Source of the DNA: Dicyema japonicum | Lineage: Eukaryota; Dicyemida; Rhombozoa; Dicyemidae | Assembly: GCA_011109175.1 (NCBI GenBank) | Contig: RDEW01000027.1 | Location: 694,703-758,702, forward strand | Direction of reading: 5' to 3' | DNA: 64,000 nucleotides | Shown here: one piece after another, positions 21,421 to 34,480 of the stretch | Position numbering within the stretch: the stretch's first letter is position 1 | Layout: each line of letters starts with the position of its first letter | Notes under the pieces: model-generated | The model's input: only the letters and a program-made list of their open reading frames with translations | The model's database searches: none | Told to the model about the DNA's origin: nothing | Position numbers and translations under genes: made by a program

Positions 21421-24400
21421 ACTTATGTAGGGTAAAGATAAAAGTATGAGAGACCAAGAAATATGAGACCCAAGAAAAAATTCCCTTCACAACAACAGTG
21501 GAAGGATATAGGGCGGATGTGGTACAAACATGTCAATCAATACCAAAATCATCAAGACAAATGCCCACATTTTCTTTTTAGGCAAATTCAAGCGTGAATA
21601 TGCTTGATCTCCTTAGTGTAATTCGTGCCTCATTGGCAGTCTCTGAGTTTAATAGAATGACCTAACGTGTGATTCGTTCCAAAGCCAAGTTTTTAACTTC
21701 CAGATTCACTAAAAGTGAGTCATAAGCAAGGCAGAGGAAATAGCTTGTCCTGACGCAACATCCCCATATAGTTAATTGAGCGGTATTCCAATCCCCTTTA
21801 TGGGTTTATCTTCCTTAGCGAGCTTTCATTTCTTTGTTGTTATTGCTTTCCAACTTTTCCTTTAGTTGAAATTTTGCCACACATCAATTGAAAAGCCTTA
21901 GTGATACCGCTCTAATAACAAATGTACTTTTAGAATTATTCGAGTATTAAAAATAAAAATTCAAGTAACTAACTCGATATGCTTATTTTCTCTCCATGAT
22001 AGAGCTCACCTGCCTGGACAAAGAAGACAAAAAGGCGTGGCAGAATTACAACTTTTTTGTCCGATGGAGGGAAAGCATTGATGTGGGATACCATGTGTAT
22101 TGATTATACTTACCCTAAAAATATTACCGGGAGTGCGGTAAATACATTATTGCTATCATAGAGAAAACGAACGTCAACTATGTCAGGAGATTCAAGAGTT
22201 TAAATTAATCAGTGTATTTGATTTAAATAAAATATGCTTAAAAAATAAGGGAATGTTGCCACGGAGAGCTATTTGACCTCCAACAATCGAGGATTCCGTA
22301 AATAGGCAAGAATATATCTTAATCTTTTTATACAAACAACCAAAAGGATTGAGAAGAGCCTCAGAGAGGGAAATGGTGTTGATGATTTGTATGAATAGGA
22401 AGAAACAAGTGGAAGAGAATGACATTGCTTTTAATTTATTGTCATAACAAGGAAATCCACGACGTGGCTTTAATAATAAGAAAATTGATTTAAAATCTTT
22501 TTTAAAAATAATTTCAGACATTTTACTGAAATTGATTCACATAAATATGTCAATCCAATCACTGAAGCGTGTTTATAAGCATTTCTAAGTATATTCTGAG
22601 AGATGGTATACAGGGGAAAACATCAAAGCACCGACGCCCATGGAGACATTAATCGAAAAAAACAAAAATTGACACCAATGCCAAAAAGGAAGTGCTCGCC
22701 CGCAACGAACTTGTGTATGCTCAAGGGATCAACACCAAGCAAAGATGAAAGCCTTGATCCAATTCGTCATGATCACTTAGTTTAGTTTTTTGGTTTAACA
22801 GTGGTCTTTGGAATTAATTTAAATTTAAATTCTGATATTTTTATTTGGGAAGTAAACTATAAAATTCCATCAAATTTTCAATCTTGAGAACTGAGGTAAA
22901 TTCCACATCTGATTGAAGATCTATTTGCTGATAGTTAGAATGATGTGTCGCTAACAATAAGAACTTGTAAAAAGTGTAAAAGTCTATATATAGGTGGGAT
23001 TTTCTTATGTTATGAGCAAAATTCACTCGTTTAAAATATTCATATTATCATGTCTTGTTTTGTGTGGTAGAAGAATCGTATGATCTCTAAGCTTGTATTC
23101 CATTAGTTTTTAAGTAGCTAAATTAAAGGGGAGAATACATGAGCTTATTCACTGTTGGTTTAAATATTTGGTCATATAAGGCCTATTGGCTGATGTGGTG
23201 ACGTCCCTCATTTATGGGTAAGTCTAAAACAAACTTTGAAGAAATCGCAATTATCAAAAACCAAGACCTATACACAATTTTTTAAATCAAAACACTTGGA
23301 TACAAATACTAAGACACAATAGGGATTATTTGGGCACATTACGGATAAATCATGCCGTTCCTGCTTACGATTTTATGGAATCACACTTCTTCCACTCGGG
23401 GGCTTTTTTAAGGAAGCCCTAGCAACTTTGCCATCAATAATGAACATTGATATAAAACATGTTAACATGGCATTAGAAGACGCAGATGATCTAGACAGCC
23501 TCCGAAAAATCGCAATCTCGAAAGAGTGTAAAAATGTCTAACAGACCGGATCATTCGGGGAGTCACACAAACGACGAAAGAATATAACTTGTTCATTATA
23601 ATAATAAGGTCTATGATCGGCTCATCAATTGGAATCTGCGTGCAAAAATAATACCGATCATGTTTAATTTTTGGAGTTCATTTGGTACAACGTTATTCAC
23701 GCGATAGAAAATGATGGCGGGAAGACCAAGATAGCACCTTATATTTTCTGCTACCTATGGTGGGGGATCAGTCATCGTGTTAGTCGGTTATTTCTTTTAT
23801 TTTCTGGTACCTATGGAATGAGATTAGTCATCATATTGGTCGATTGTTCCTTGTATTTCCAGTACTTATCGTTCATGATTACTTTTTATCGCAGCAGTAG
23901 ACCTGAAAATTATATGCAATAACTTTTTGGGAGACATATATAACCTGTTTGATCATAGCTCGTCCTCCAAGCTTTCTAGGTGCAACAGCTATGGTCGAAG
24001 AAATGCTTTTTATGGGATTATTAAGCCATTGTCAAAAATCAGCAGGAAGAAGTTAATGTTCAAGACACGTGGTCCCATGAAGAAAGAGAATAAAAAGGTG
24101 AAAGGGGGATTATCTTTTGGGTATAATTAAGGAGAATGAGATATCTGATTTCCTTGAATAGACATATACTGTTGATTATTTTAATAAAAACTTAACAAAA
24201 ATAAACAAACTGATTACATAAGGATGGAGAACTGTACATTTTTTCTTATAGTTTTCTAAGAACGAGTCAGATATTTTTTTAAAAACTAACAATATTGCAT
24301 TTCCATAATTTGTCAGGAATGCTCTGAGAGAATAAGTTGTGTTCTTCTAGACAGATCATAATAGAAATCATAATTGAGTAAAATCATCTCAGCCTTTCCG

Positions 24401-24430
24401 TAACTTTGAGGCAATATAAATTAAAGATAT
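21421..24430. other. 3-kb region without a defensible gene
   Basis: Contains open frames, including a 109-residue minus frame (22192-22521) rich in hydrophobic residues, a plus frame 23671-23922 and a plus frame 23927-24130. A short plus-strand piece at about 23456-23525 reads NMALEDADDLDSLRKIAIS. None has support from neighbouring exons that I could find. Confidence 0.3.
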
Positions 24431-24439
24431 TCTCCAAAG

Positions 24440-24640
24440 TACTTTTTCTGGCTTGACGAGTGACGCCGTCATCAGTGAACACTTCACTGAAGAACCGGAT
24501 CGTCTATAAATGGCATACATCCGAGAAAAAGAGAACAAAGAAGTGAAGAGCATTCCTTGGTTCTCCCTCATCGATAAGCTATGGTAACTGTTCTTTGCTT
24601 AAAATAAAGTGTGTGTTCTGCGCACAAGCGAAACCATAAA
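24440..24640 (+). repeat. SINE copy
   Basis: GACGAGTGACGCCGTCATCAGTGAACACTTCACTG ... GAGAAAAAGAGAACAAAGAAGTGAAGA ... ATTCCTTGGTTCTCCCTC ... AATAAAGTGTGTGTTCTG. Same order of blocks as the copies at 35.3-37.2 kb; the tRNA-like head is missing here. Confidence 0.7.
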
Positions 24641-25239
24641 CAGTGTTTACTGGTGGTAAATAAAGTTGAAGCAATATTTAAGTTAAATAGTCAATAACGC
24701 TTATTAAAACGTGTGATCAGTTACCGTGGTGGTTAATCAGTCGGAAGACACGCCAGGTGGCGTAACAACGTTGAACTCTGGCATAGATGTAAAACACTTG
24801 ATGTCTTCACTTTAAAGTGGATATAACATCTCGTCACCTCTTTGGGCTCAGATGACATAAGCTACGCGAATTTTTGGAAATAAAAAAGCATAGGATGTAC
24901 AAATATCTGGCTTCAAATCCCATCTGGCCAATTTTGAAAAGACTTGTATAAGTCTGCTTTGAGGATGTATTGAGAATGAATAGAATAATAGAAAACAGTC
25001 CTACTGCCAAGGGGTAGTAATGTAAACCTCGTGCATAGGCAGAACTCACACTTTATTTAAGAAGTAGGAACAGTCATACTAGTTTATCCAAGGCATTGAG
25101 AATTTTCGTTCTTATCTTTTTTGCTTGTATATGAGTCTCGCAGTGATGAAACGTAGATGAAGGTGTCACTTTTTTTTCCTTGAGGATGGTTTATTTTTTT
25201 AAAACAAAAAATCACCGTCAAATAAACGGAATAGGTGGC

Positions 25240-26650
25240 CGTCAGGTGATCTCGGCGTCCGCCTCATCCTTTCACAGTGTTCGTCCCGAGAATCGACGCA
25301 CTTCCTGTACGTACGGGACACTACTAAATTTAAAAGACGGTAATTGGACTCCCGTTCTCTTAACAAGTTCCTCGAACGGAGTTGGAATTATTGTCAAGGA
25401 GAACCTTTGTAAGGCCCTCGTGACTTTTTCTTGGAAGACTTAGGTTCATATAAGACAGATTTGTGTTCCATGACGCACAGCTGTAGCTGATTGTCGGTTG
25501 TATGTATTGCATATAAAATTGGCTTAATGTTTAGTAGAAATAGCCTTCGTAGTATCCAAGAAGTGTTTCTACAAAAGTTAGTTTTTGTTGGGAAAAGGAA
25601 TTGACGTTGCTGACATGTTTGCTTAAGTCATAAAGAGATAGGTGATCCCCAGTATGTTGTTAGAGTTAGTGGAAGAAATTGACATTCCATTATGAATAAG
25701 CCTAGTTTGTTATCTTCCATTTGAAGTAAAAATCATTGTGCTAGAGTTTTCAGGACTTGTGTGTATAATAGGTTCTTAGTAAGCCAACAGGTCAGGTTGT
25801 CCAGTAATTCTTTAAACGAGTACCCCCTGTGTGAATACACCGGTCTCTTGTTGCCAGGATTATGTCGTCAGCATAAATGGGGATCAGAGTGTTGTTGTCG
25901 CTATGGAAATGCAGAGGTTGAAGAGAATAGATGACAATTGGGATTCCTGTGGCATTCTATTTGGTAAAAATTTAGTGGCAGAAAATGTTGAATGTGAAAT
26001 TATTCTTTCTCTTTGTCAGTTGAGAAAGTTAGCAAGCCAAATTTTTCAAATTGTTTAGAATGTTAGACCAAAAATCTTCCTAGTGTGTAATTTCATGTGA
26101 ATCTAGTCAAAAGCCTTCTGTATATCAATGGAGCACATAAGGGTCTTTTGATGCCGAGGTTTGCATTGTAGGCTCTCCTTTATGAATTTCGTTAAGAATC
26201 TAAGGTGAGTAGTGATTCTTCTTAAAACCATGCTGGAAGGATACGTCTGGAAGGTAAGGTTTAATCTGATCGAGAATGATTTTCTCTAGATTTTTTGAAG
26301 AAGCACACATAAGAGATATTGATCTGTAAAAGGTCAGTGAGTCTTTTAGTTGCCCTGGTTTTAACATTGGTCTATATCAGATAATTTCCATTGGGTAGGG
26401 ATAGAGTTTCGGGTGATGGAGACATTGAAAATTTGGGTGAGGGCCTATCTTCTTCAATACTATTGTAGGGATTCTATCTGGACCGCTGGAGTAGGACGAT
26501 ATTTTGTTTTGAATCACCTTCCGCACTTCATCCATAGAAAGATTATTTGTGGCTGCGTCGCGTTTAGGTTTGATTAAAGAAATGGAAGAACCATCAATTT
26601 TCTGGTGAGGGTGATGAAAGGAAATATTTTCATTAGTTCCCCCGCATGCT
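25240..26650 (-). mobile_element. LINE reverse transcriptase remnant
   Basis: On the minus strand at about 25895-25850 the sequence reads IPIYADDIILA, the RT catalytic motif. RT N-terminal-like sequence lies at higher coordinates up to about 26600, consistent with a minus-strand element. No frame is intact. Confidence 0.65.
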
Positions 26651-26809
26651 CTTCATAATAATAAGTAAAACATCTAATTAAATTTTATTTTAAATAAAAA
26701 TTCAAAAAATTGTCAAAATTGTAGTCTTTTATTGAATACAACGATATTTTTTAAATTTGGAATCCAAGTAAATAAAATAAATAAAAATAAATAATTATTT
26801 GCGATACCT

Positions 26810-27690
26810 TCCAAATTGAGTTCCACAAGGATCACCGTTATCATCAATGCTCTTCAACATGTTCCTCAGTGACCTACCATCCCCAACTGCAAAAAACACA
26901 ATTCTTTTATCGTATGCGGATGATTTCGTGGTCACAATGAAACATCGAAGAATTGAGGAGGCGACACGGTCCGTGCAAGATCTACTAAACCTGATGGGTC
27001 TTTGGCTCCTGAAGAACCGTCTAAATATATCACCAAGAGAGTCACAATGACGTTTACTTTAGCACGAAAAGATATACGGGCAACACCACGAATAAAATTA
27101 TATGATTCCCCCCTTCCCATTAAGAAGACACTTTTAATCTTTGGAGTCATCCTGGATCCCCTCCTCACATTTACTCATCAAGTGGGCCTAGTAACCGCAA
27201 GGATCAAAAGAAAATTGGAATTATCAAGGCTTTCACTCACTTTCCAACTTCTTCCCCCCATCGTTAGAGCTTCTATACAAACAATTTATTCTACCTAGTA
27301 TCGAGTACGCCTGTGCTGCATGAATTGCCCCTTTATCACTATCGGCACAGAACAAGTTGGAAGCTTTACAAAATCGATATTTCAGAATACTATTGAGATC
27401 GTCGAAAAAGGCATCCACCTCGTTACTACGGAGAACAATAAACGTCTCTCCAATCATGGAATACCTTACTGAACGTTACCGGGACTTCCTCAAGATGGTA
27501 AAGTCCCCTGACCATCCCCTCGGACTGCACATCAAAATATATATATGAGAAAAAACCTTCCCCACTGTGGAGATTAATTCAGGACTCCAAAACTAACCGC
27601 AGGAAAAAGACTGGTATGGACACCGGGTTCACTTAATTAGACGATAACTTTTATCCTCTTTCTCGTGATTTCAAGGTAAATAAATAAATA
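26810..27690 (+). mobile_element. Type A-like LINE RT 3' half
   Basis: VPQGSPLSSMLFNMFLSDLP, then SYADDFVVTMKHRRIEEA, then FGVILDPLLTFTHQ and QNRYFRILLRSSKKASTSLL. It ends in GGGTTCACTTAATTAGACGATAAC and GTAAATAAATAAATA, the shared LINE 3' terminus. A close relative of its C-terminal part lies inverted at 61.9-62.2 kb. Confidence 0.8.
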
Positions 27691-27699
27691 TTTGGAAGA

Positions 27700-28150
27700 A
27701 TGCTGAATAACTCATATCTCAGGCGGCATAATGAAGTGGTCAGATGTCTACATCTACATTTTTGCCGTCAATATGGAATAAGAAAAACTAAGAAACTGAA
27801 GACCTATTCTACACAATCTGTTATCGCAACTAAATTTGTGGAGATTCGTGTAGATACGACGATCAGTACGGATGCGGCTGTAACGAATAACAAACCCGAC
27901 ATTTTCGTTTATGATAAAACAAAAAATAAGATTACTCTTGTTGAAATTGGGATCACTTCGCAAAACTGCCTCAAGCAGGTCGGGTAGAAAAGTTCCACAA
28001 GTATGACCTACTGGCGAACTAACTTGAGATTATTCATCGCGCAAAGGTGAAAATAATCCCTGTTGTCATCACCTAGGATAGAATTGTCTCCAGATTTTTC
28101 AAAGGATCCTGGATGTACTCAAGGTGGTAAAAAGGGTCAAAGCTTACATG
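27700..28150 (+). mobile_element. Type D nuclease-like domain fragment
   Basis: The 27700-27987 frame has RRHNEVVRCLHLHFCRQYGI, IRVDTTISTDAAVTNNKPDI and VYDKTKNKITLVEIGITSQN. The PDI...VEIGI spacing resembles a PD-(D/E)xK nuclease core. Later in another frame come KYDLLAN and VKIIPVVIT. The minus-strand copies at 52.4-53.1 and 54.1-55.0 kb have the same order. No RT is attached here. Confidence 0.6.
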
Positions 28151-28479
28151 CAGACGCTAGTGTTACTAAAGACTTTGGAGAGTATGCAAGCTGAGGAGAA
28201 ACATGGAGTATCGATGTCTGTTAATAAGAAAAACGGCATGGAATCTCAACCTAGGGTAGTCTCTGAATGTGGTGTATGCAGCGACGTGAACACGCCTATA
28301 AAGGCAATAGGGGTTGGGTCCGAGAAGACAAGACTGAGTTAGACGATCGTTATAAAATAATTACTTTTACTGTTGATTAATAAAAATAAGGTGACAACTG
28401 AATTACTACCGAATTTTCCATTTTTCAACATTTTTACAACACACGTGACTTACCACTTTTTGATTTGTAATATTAAAAA

Positions 28480-28765
28480 AAAACAATGGTTCCGACTTCA
28501 TTCTCTGCGGCACGGAATCCAATCGCTTCTACCGATCAGTGATAGATGCAGCCGATACACATATATTGAGGAAAACCCACGCCTCTCTAAATTCTCATGA
28601 AAAAGGAACGTGGTGGATTCAGAAAAGCTGTGGGTACCATGGAGGAGCACAGCAAAAAGCTCTTGATCCTGTTGAGGTCTATAGGGATTGCTTAATTAGA
28701 TGGTTAACTCTCTCTTCATTTGTGTTCCCTTTTCGGAGTTAGATAATGATACTAAAAAGAAGTAT
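28480..28765 (+). mobile_element. LINE 3'-end fragment
   Basis: GGFRKAVGTMEEHSKKLLI followed by GGGATTGCTTAATTAGATGGTTAACTCTCTCTTC matches the 3' ends at about 18500-18600 and 33340-33450. Confidence 0.55.
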
Positions 28766-30600
28766 ACCAGTAATTGAAAGTATTTGTATAAGTTCATGAA
28801 ATTTGAAACAAAAGAAAATCACATCGTTTGTGTAATTAACTTTATGTGCGGGGAATTTGCTACGACATAAAATCCGTATAGTGAGACAATCACGAGATCC
28901 GTTTAGTTAATCTTCTGTTCAAGACTAGTTAAGCTTTGGATTCTATGAATGGTTAATATGAATAAACAAATTCGTATTTCTTTTGATTATTATTTGCTAT
29001 TACTTACATCAAATTTAAAATTCATGACTTAAGGGCAATAATCATTCCAAGGATTTGTGAAAACCTGAGATCTCTGAATCTTGCTGTACTGTCTCTTGGC
29101 TACTGTTGCGTGCTTTATTTTTGCTTCCGAATAGAGCTCAATTGGGGTCTCAGTTTGTGCTTATACATTAAGCATAATATCTAGGTTGGGTCACTAAGAA
29201 TAGTGACAAAATCATTGAAATGTAATCAAAATCGGCAATAAAATTCTTAGCCATGTCCTGCATCTTTGATGACATTTTCTCTCGTTCTGGTTCACTTTTA
29301 TTTTCGCCTCACCAGGTACATCTCACTGATCTCTAAGAGTGTTTGATTTTGTTTTTTACTTTTATACTTGTAAGGGAGATTTTAATTGGTTAATTGCACG
29401 TTATTTAGAAATGCAAGATTATGGATCAACTTCTCCAGCATTTGGATGCAAGAATTAGGAATCTGCGGGTTTGCGATCGTTTCTTCCATAAACTCATCTA
29501 TTAGTTTCGAGGGGGTTAAGTGAATACGAATTAAATGAAGGTCTTGGAATGCCTAAAGAATCATTATCTTTTGAGTAAAGACAAATCTTCACATGAAGAC
29601 AATTACTCCACAAAAACATTTTGGAAAGTCTCCGTTTCAAATCCATCTTTCGAATAGAAAAGATGACTTTTTCCTCTGACTTAATTTACCCCACAAAGTC
29701 TCCTATGTCTCTTTGTGTTCCTCAAGTAAAGTTAAAATGCTGAAGATGACTAAGATATAATTATTTTTGAAAATTCCTGTCGAATATTAAAAATTATAAA
29801 GGGAGTTTTGATCATTTTTATGGTTTCAATACATTTCATTATTAATCAAATTATTTTGACATTTATGACAACTAGAAGTCAATCAGTGACTTTGATTGTC
29901 AAAAACATATTACTCAGAATTACCAGGATTTATACAAATGAAACAATCAACCGAGGTACGTACAGTAGCATGCCTGAATTCGTGGCTATTCTCTCTCAGG
30001 ATAACGAACATAACATAACATTTTTTTATCAAAACCAAGACATAGCGATAGTTATGGGGGATTATTTTATTAAAAATCCTGCCATGAAGCTTGGATTATT
30101 TCCCAGTTTTACCCCCCTTTACCTTCACAATATTTTATGAATGAACGAGTCATTCACTTTGGTCCTCAGAAAAAAACCCTCAATCCGTTACACTACCACG
30201 CTCCTTATTTACTTGATCAGGGTTTCCTCATCCTCATCTAGTGGTTCTTCACCCCTTTTATGAAGGGCCAGGTCGATTGCCATCTTCCTCTTCTTGTCCA
30301 AAAGATTGATTATTCTTTCTTTTTTGGGTGAAAGATACCATCTTTCACATACGTAGACGAGAGAGGGAAGAATAATTCTTTCAAAAGTAAAGATAAAGTC
30401 TCTTTCTTCAAATCGAGTTTTTGTAGACACACAAGTGCTGATAACGACCAATCACCAATTTTGATTTTATATCAATTAAAATTAATTCCAGATTAGCGAG
30501 ATATGCGACGAAAAGTTATATTAAACGATTTTTATTAGTTTAACAATTTTTAAATAAATTTCCACATACACTTCCTGAAGTTCTTAATGAAGATCTGAGG
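28766..30600. other. AT-rich region, no supported gene
   Basis: Contains a 110-residue plus frame (29808-30140) that I do not recognise. A minus frame at 30451-30209 includes ILPSLVYVCERWYLSPKKE, reminiscent of the post-RT region of LINEs. Confidence 0.3.
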
Positions 30601-30607
30601 CTGTCGA

Positions 30608-31105
30608 AGAAAGCATGAGGGACGGTGAAAATTTTGATGATCTGAGGAGCTCCCTGTTAAACAATGCAAGGTGTAAGAAATCTGTAACCAGAACTATTCA
30701 AAGCCGGTCTCCTTTATATGAATTATTTGTTGTTTTATTTATTTACCGCCGGTCCCTTCAAGTGTAGGAAACTGCTGATTACAGGAAAGTAACTACGAAA
30801 AACGAATTCTTTCAGAGATCCGTCAGATATATTTGGTGGAGCAGAAATCAAAAGTNTAAAGAAAGCATGAGGGACGGAGAAGACTTTGGTGATCTGAGGA
30901 GCACCCTGTTAAACAATGCAAGGTGTAAGAGATCGGTATCCAGAACTATCCAAGGTCGGTCTCCTTTATATGAATTATTTATTGTTTTACTTATTTACCC
31001 CCGGTCCATTCAAATGTAGGAAACCGCTTACTACAAGAAAGTAACTACCAAAAACGAACTCTCCCAGAGATCCGTCAGATATATCTAGTGGAGCAGAAAT
31101 CAAAG
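30608..31105. repeat. Duplicated contig ends around single N at 30856
   Basis: Two copies of about 248 bp (AAGCATGAGGGACGG ... GGTGGAGCAGAAATCAAA) on each side of the N, with more substitutions than at the other joins. They could be two haplotypes of one locus. Confidence 0.75.
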
Positions 31106-31271
31106 GTGATCTGTAAGTTTACATAATTCTCACTTTTTAAGGGTGGCACAGTACAACGAATTCCAAGTAAAAATTACTTTTTTCGACTTCTTCTTTACTT
31201 GGGGATCGATCTTTTGTCGTCCCTAACTTTCAAAAATATCATTTTTATTCCAACTAGTTCCTATCATTTTT

Positions 31272-31461
31272 AAAGTGGCTTCTGACTTCGATTAGATACA
31301 TTTCATTTTTAGACTCAATAAGAAAAAAAGTTTTTCGACCTTTTTTTATTCAGGGACCGCCGTCATTCTCAAAGTGGCTTCTGACTTCGATTAGATACAT
31401 TTCATTTTTAGACTCAATAAGAAAAAAAGTTTTTCAACCTTTTTTTATTCAGGGACCGCCT
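31272..31461. repeat. 99-bp tandem duplication
   Basis: The unit starting AAAGTGGCTTCTGACTTCG at 31272 recurs at 31371 with almost no change and no intervening N, so this duplication is probably real and recent. Confidence 0.8.
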
Positions 31462-31769
31462 CCTTTTCGTCCTTTACATTGGATTTATTCAAAGAATATC
31501 ACTTTTACCCTTTTAAGGATCGTCTAGTAGTTTTATTTGGTTGAGGTAAATTTGTCAACTTTTCTGGACAGACAGAATCACAAACTCAGTATTTTATTTT
31601 ATAAATTTGAACCTGAGAAGATCAACAATTGAGTTAAAAACAAACACCAATATTATCCCCATCAAGATCTCAAAAGATCCTAAGCGATTTTTGACATGCA
31701 CGTGTGCTTTCGCCTCAAAATAAAAATGTGGCTACAAAATGCAAAAAAGGCTAACGTATTAAAATGTCT

Positions 31770-31975
31770 CTTGGAGTTATGAGAGATCGGAAATTACTTT
31801 ATCTTGGGAACTATCTACAAACAGTACAGTGATCCGTGCATTTCTTAGCCATCCGCCTGATGCGTTCTTTTATAATTTCTAGGAAAGAGAATCGGGCCAA
31901 GATGAAGTCTCTAATGAAACGTGCGGCGATCACATGAGTAGTTAGTTTGTTGTTACCGTGGTCTTACCGAATTTT
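31770..31975 (+). mobile_element. Type A LINE 3'-end fragment
   Basis: Encodes TIYKQYSDPCIS at about 31808-31845, then CGGGCCAAGATGAAGTCTCT and the tail GCGATCACATGAGTAGTTAGTTTG ... CCGTGGTCTT, as in the type A copies at 14.7 and 46.4 kb. Confidence 0.6.
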
Positions 31976-32249
31976 CGTTTCACTTCACATAATCAACGTG
32001 ACGTTTCCTTTCACGATGGATATCAAGATCAACTGGAAGAGCCACTGGGTTTCGAGTATGACCAGACATCCTAGGTTTTTGAAGAAAAAAAAACTTCTCG
32101 CTTATCGGACAACAATCAAAATTTCACTCTCAAGTCAAGAGAACAACAAAAAAAACTAAAAATTAGAAGTTTAAATAATTTTTGATTTTCTTAGTTAAGT
32201 AAAAGCACTTAGGTCACAACATGGATTTAAGTTCTTATCCGAACAGAAT

Positions 32250-32455
32250 CGGACAATCTTCTCCACTTTGCCAATCATGCCTTCTTGACGACCAGAATAC
32301 CTCTTCTCTTGTCCGGGTTTCCCTCCAAGTTCTATATAAAATCAAATACACCTGTCGGATCTCTGGGAGCGTCCGCTTATGGCTGTGACGTTCTTGTTAG
32401 CCACTAGTTTTCTGTATTTGAAGCGACCTGGGTTAAATAAATAATAAATAAAAGC
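32250..32455 (+). mobile_element. LINE C-terminal zinc-knuckle-like fragment
   Basis: NRIGQSSPLCQSCLLDDQNT then GSLGASAYGCDVLV, ending in GGTTAAATAAATAATAAATAAA. Related to the frame at 37316-37680 (NKIGQSDFSC). This looks like the cysteine-rich C-terminus of a Jockey-type LINE. Confidence 0.5.
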
Positions 32456-33180
32456 ACCTCATTGTTTCCCATAAGCATATGAATATTTATGATTTTGCTT
32501 GTGCCGCACTCCCAACTATTTTTTTACTAGTTTCTTCCACGTAGAATAGACAGACTAAAAGTAAGATAAAGACGAAAACATCACTAGACAAGTGCCAACC
32601 ACTCACCGACAGTAATTTCCTCGATGGTTTGGATAGTGCTAAAATCTTTTTATGTTAACTTTATCATACAGAATAAAACTTATTATTTGATTAACTTAAA
32701 AAATTAAATGGTCCCACAATTTAAACAATTTATGACTGCTGCTAATGCCTGTTTAGTCGCTGGGAAAAACGAAACAATAAAATTCCTAAAGTATGTTGAC
32801 ATTCCCAGTGATGTGACATTTGTTACTCGTGGAGACCCAAGATATTTTTGCTATATTTTCCTCAATAAACTCAAAATTATTATCTCAGCCCGTTCAAGGA
32901 ACCTTCACGAACGGTGCTATTCGAGCGTGCTTCCCTTGCAGTCAAGAAAAGGAATAGCCATGCAGTCAGACTCACTAATTCTAATTTTTTGTTTTTGTTT
33001 TTCATGAAAAAAAATTGATTCTGTTGACTCTCTTTAATGTGCTCATACTTAATTTAAGAGTCTTACTATTTTTCTTTATGTAAATGAGAAGATGAATGGA
33101 ATGCCAACCTTCTGGTGAATTAGTAAGTAAGTAAATTGATCTTGTCATTTGGTATATATAAACGAGAAAAAAATGGACGA
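32456..33180. other. Region with one unassigned frame
   Basis: A plus frame beginning at 32708 (MVPQFKQFMTAANACLVAGK, running to VTRGDPRYF) is not matched to any family I know and runs into repeat-like sequence after about 32880. Confidence 0.25.
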
Positions 33181-33189
33181 GGAGGTGAT

Positions 33190-33460
33190 GAAACTGAATG
33201 CAGGTAAGCTGATTGATCCTGTTACTTTTCCAAAAATTATATAAAATCATCCCCAATTTTACAAAAAAAATTCCCATTATGGAGCAATTCAAAGTACGGG
33301 CTATTTGCGATATTATTAACTTTGGCACGAGAAAAAAGCTTCCAAGAGCGGTAAGTACGATGGAGGAACATGGATGGATGATGACCCAGCTAACTGAGGG
33401 AACTTGGATTACTTAACTGTACTTTGTTTTTCTTTTTCGGTGATTTTGTGTTTTAAATAA
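33190..33460 (+). mobile_element. LINE 3'-end fragment
   Basis: GTRKKLPRAVSTMEEHGWM followed by GGATTACTTAACTGTACTTTG and TTTTAAATAAATAC. The same block occurs at 28.6 and 18.5 kb. Confidence 0.5.
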
Positions 33461-33799
33461 ATACTAACTTTGGCCTGGTAGAAGATATAATTCATTAGAG
33501 AGTAAGTTGTAATTATTCAGCTTCTCAGTTTCAACATATGAATTATTCCAGGGAGTTATTTTTACCTCAACGATCAAGATAATGTTTTTTATCAGAGTAC
33601 TTGACTCTTTTTGTTATGGTTGGCATGTGAATTTGTTTTAATTTGAGAGTTGGTTAAAATTTCTATTAAAAAACTATGAATAGAATTTTTTCATTTTCGC
33701 GCGTTTTAATACACATATCTCACAGCCAACTGGTTAACTGGTCGGAAGGTTGAGGTGGTTACGAACAAAATATCTGCATAGTTTCATGACGGATAAAGC

Positions 33800-34170
33800 C
33801 CTTTGTCTTCCTTTTCTATTGAGCATATACAAAGTGATAGACTTGGGAAACATCTGAAACCCTAAATTATGGACTAACGAAGTGTCGGAGGCACATAGGA
33901 TCCGGGTTCAAATTTTATCTATTCCAAAATTGAAAGGCTTGGCAAACGTTGCACATTACGCAGAGCCATCTTATCTATTTCTCCACCAAAAAGGAAACAC
34001 ACTTTATTTTAAGTAAAGAACAGTTATCATAACTAATCGTAGAGGGAGAACCAAGGAATGCTCCTTTTGTTGTTGTTGTGTGTAAGTCCTTTATAGATGA
34101 TCCAGTCCCGCAGTGATGTTCACTGCTGACGGCGTCACTATTAAAGCCAAAGGAAGTTGCACGTATATGA
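33800..34170 (-). repeat. SINE copies
   Basis: At about 33800-33960 is a relative of the 14.5-kb SINE-like repeat (GATCCGGGTTCAAATTT). At about 33995-34145, on the minus strand, is the common SINE body and tail (ACACACTTTATTTTAAGTAAAGAACAG ... CTGACGGCGTCACT). Confidence 0.6.
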
Positions 34171-34209
34171 TAATTGATATGATTCTATGCATGATGGTAG
34201 TAATATCTC

Positions 34210-34480
34210 ACAGTATGTAACGTATAAGTTCTACATGATTTATTTGATGAGTTAAAAATAACCAAGAGCGGGATAAATACTCACTTAAAAGAAAATGATG
34301 TATCATAACACAGTATGTAACGTATAAGTTCTACATGATTTATTTGATGAGTTAAAAATAACCAAGAGCGGGATAAATACTCACTTAAAAGAAAATGATG
34401 TATCATAAAACCAATCGAATTTATTACTTTTAAGAGTTTGGAAAAAGTCACGGAGTTTGGAAAAAGTCACGGATTTGGAA
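34210..34480. repeat. 100-bp tandem duplication plus 19-bp repeats
   Basis: The unit CAGTATGTAACGTATAAGTT ... TGATGTATCATAA occurs at 34211 and exactly 100 bases later at 34311. Immediately downstream, AGTTTGGAAAAAGTCACGG is repeated in tandem (about 34436-34474). No N is present. Confidence 0.8.

Noticed and set aside
22192-22521. 109-residue minus-strand frame as a gene
   Set aside because: No recognisable motif, no neighbouring exons, and composition typical of AT-rich noncoding sequence; left as unassigned.
32708-33007. 99-residue plus frame as a host gene
   Set aside because: No family match; after about 32880 it runs into repeat-like sequence, and no further exons could be joined.
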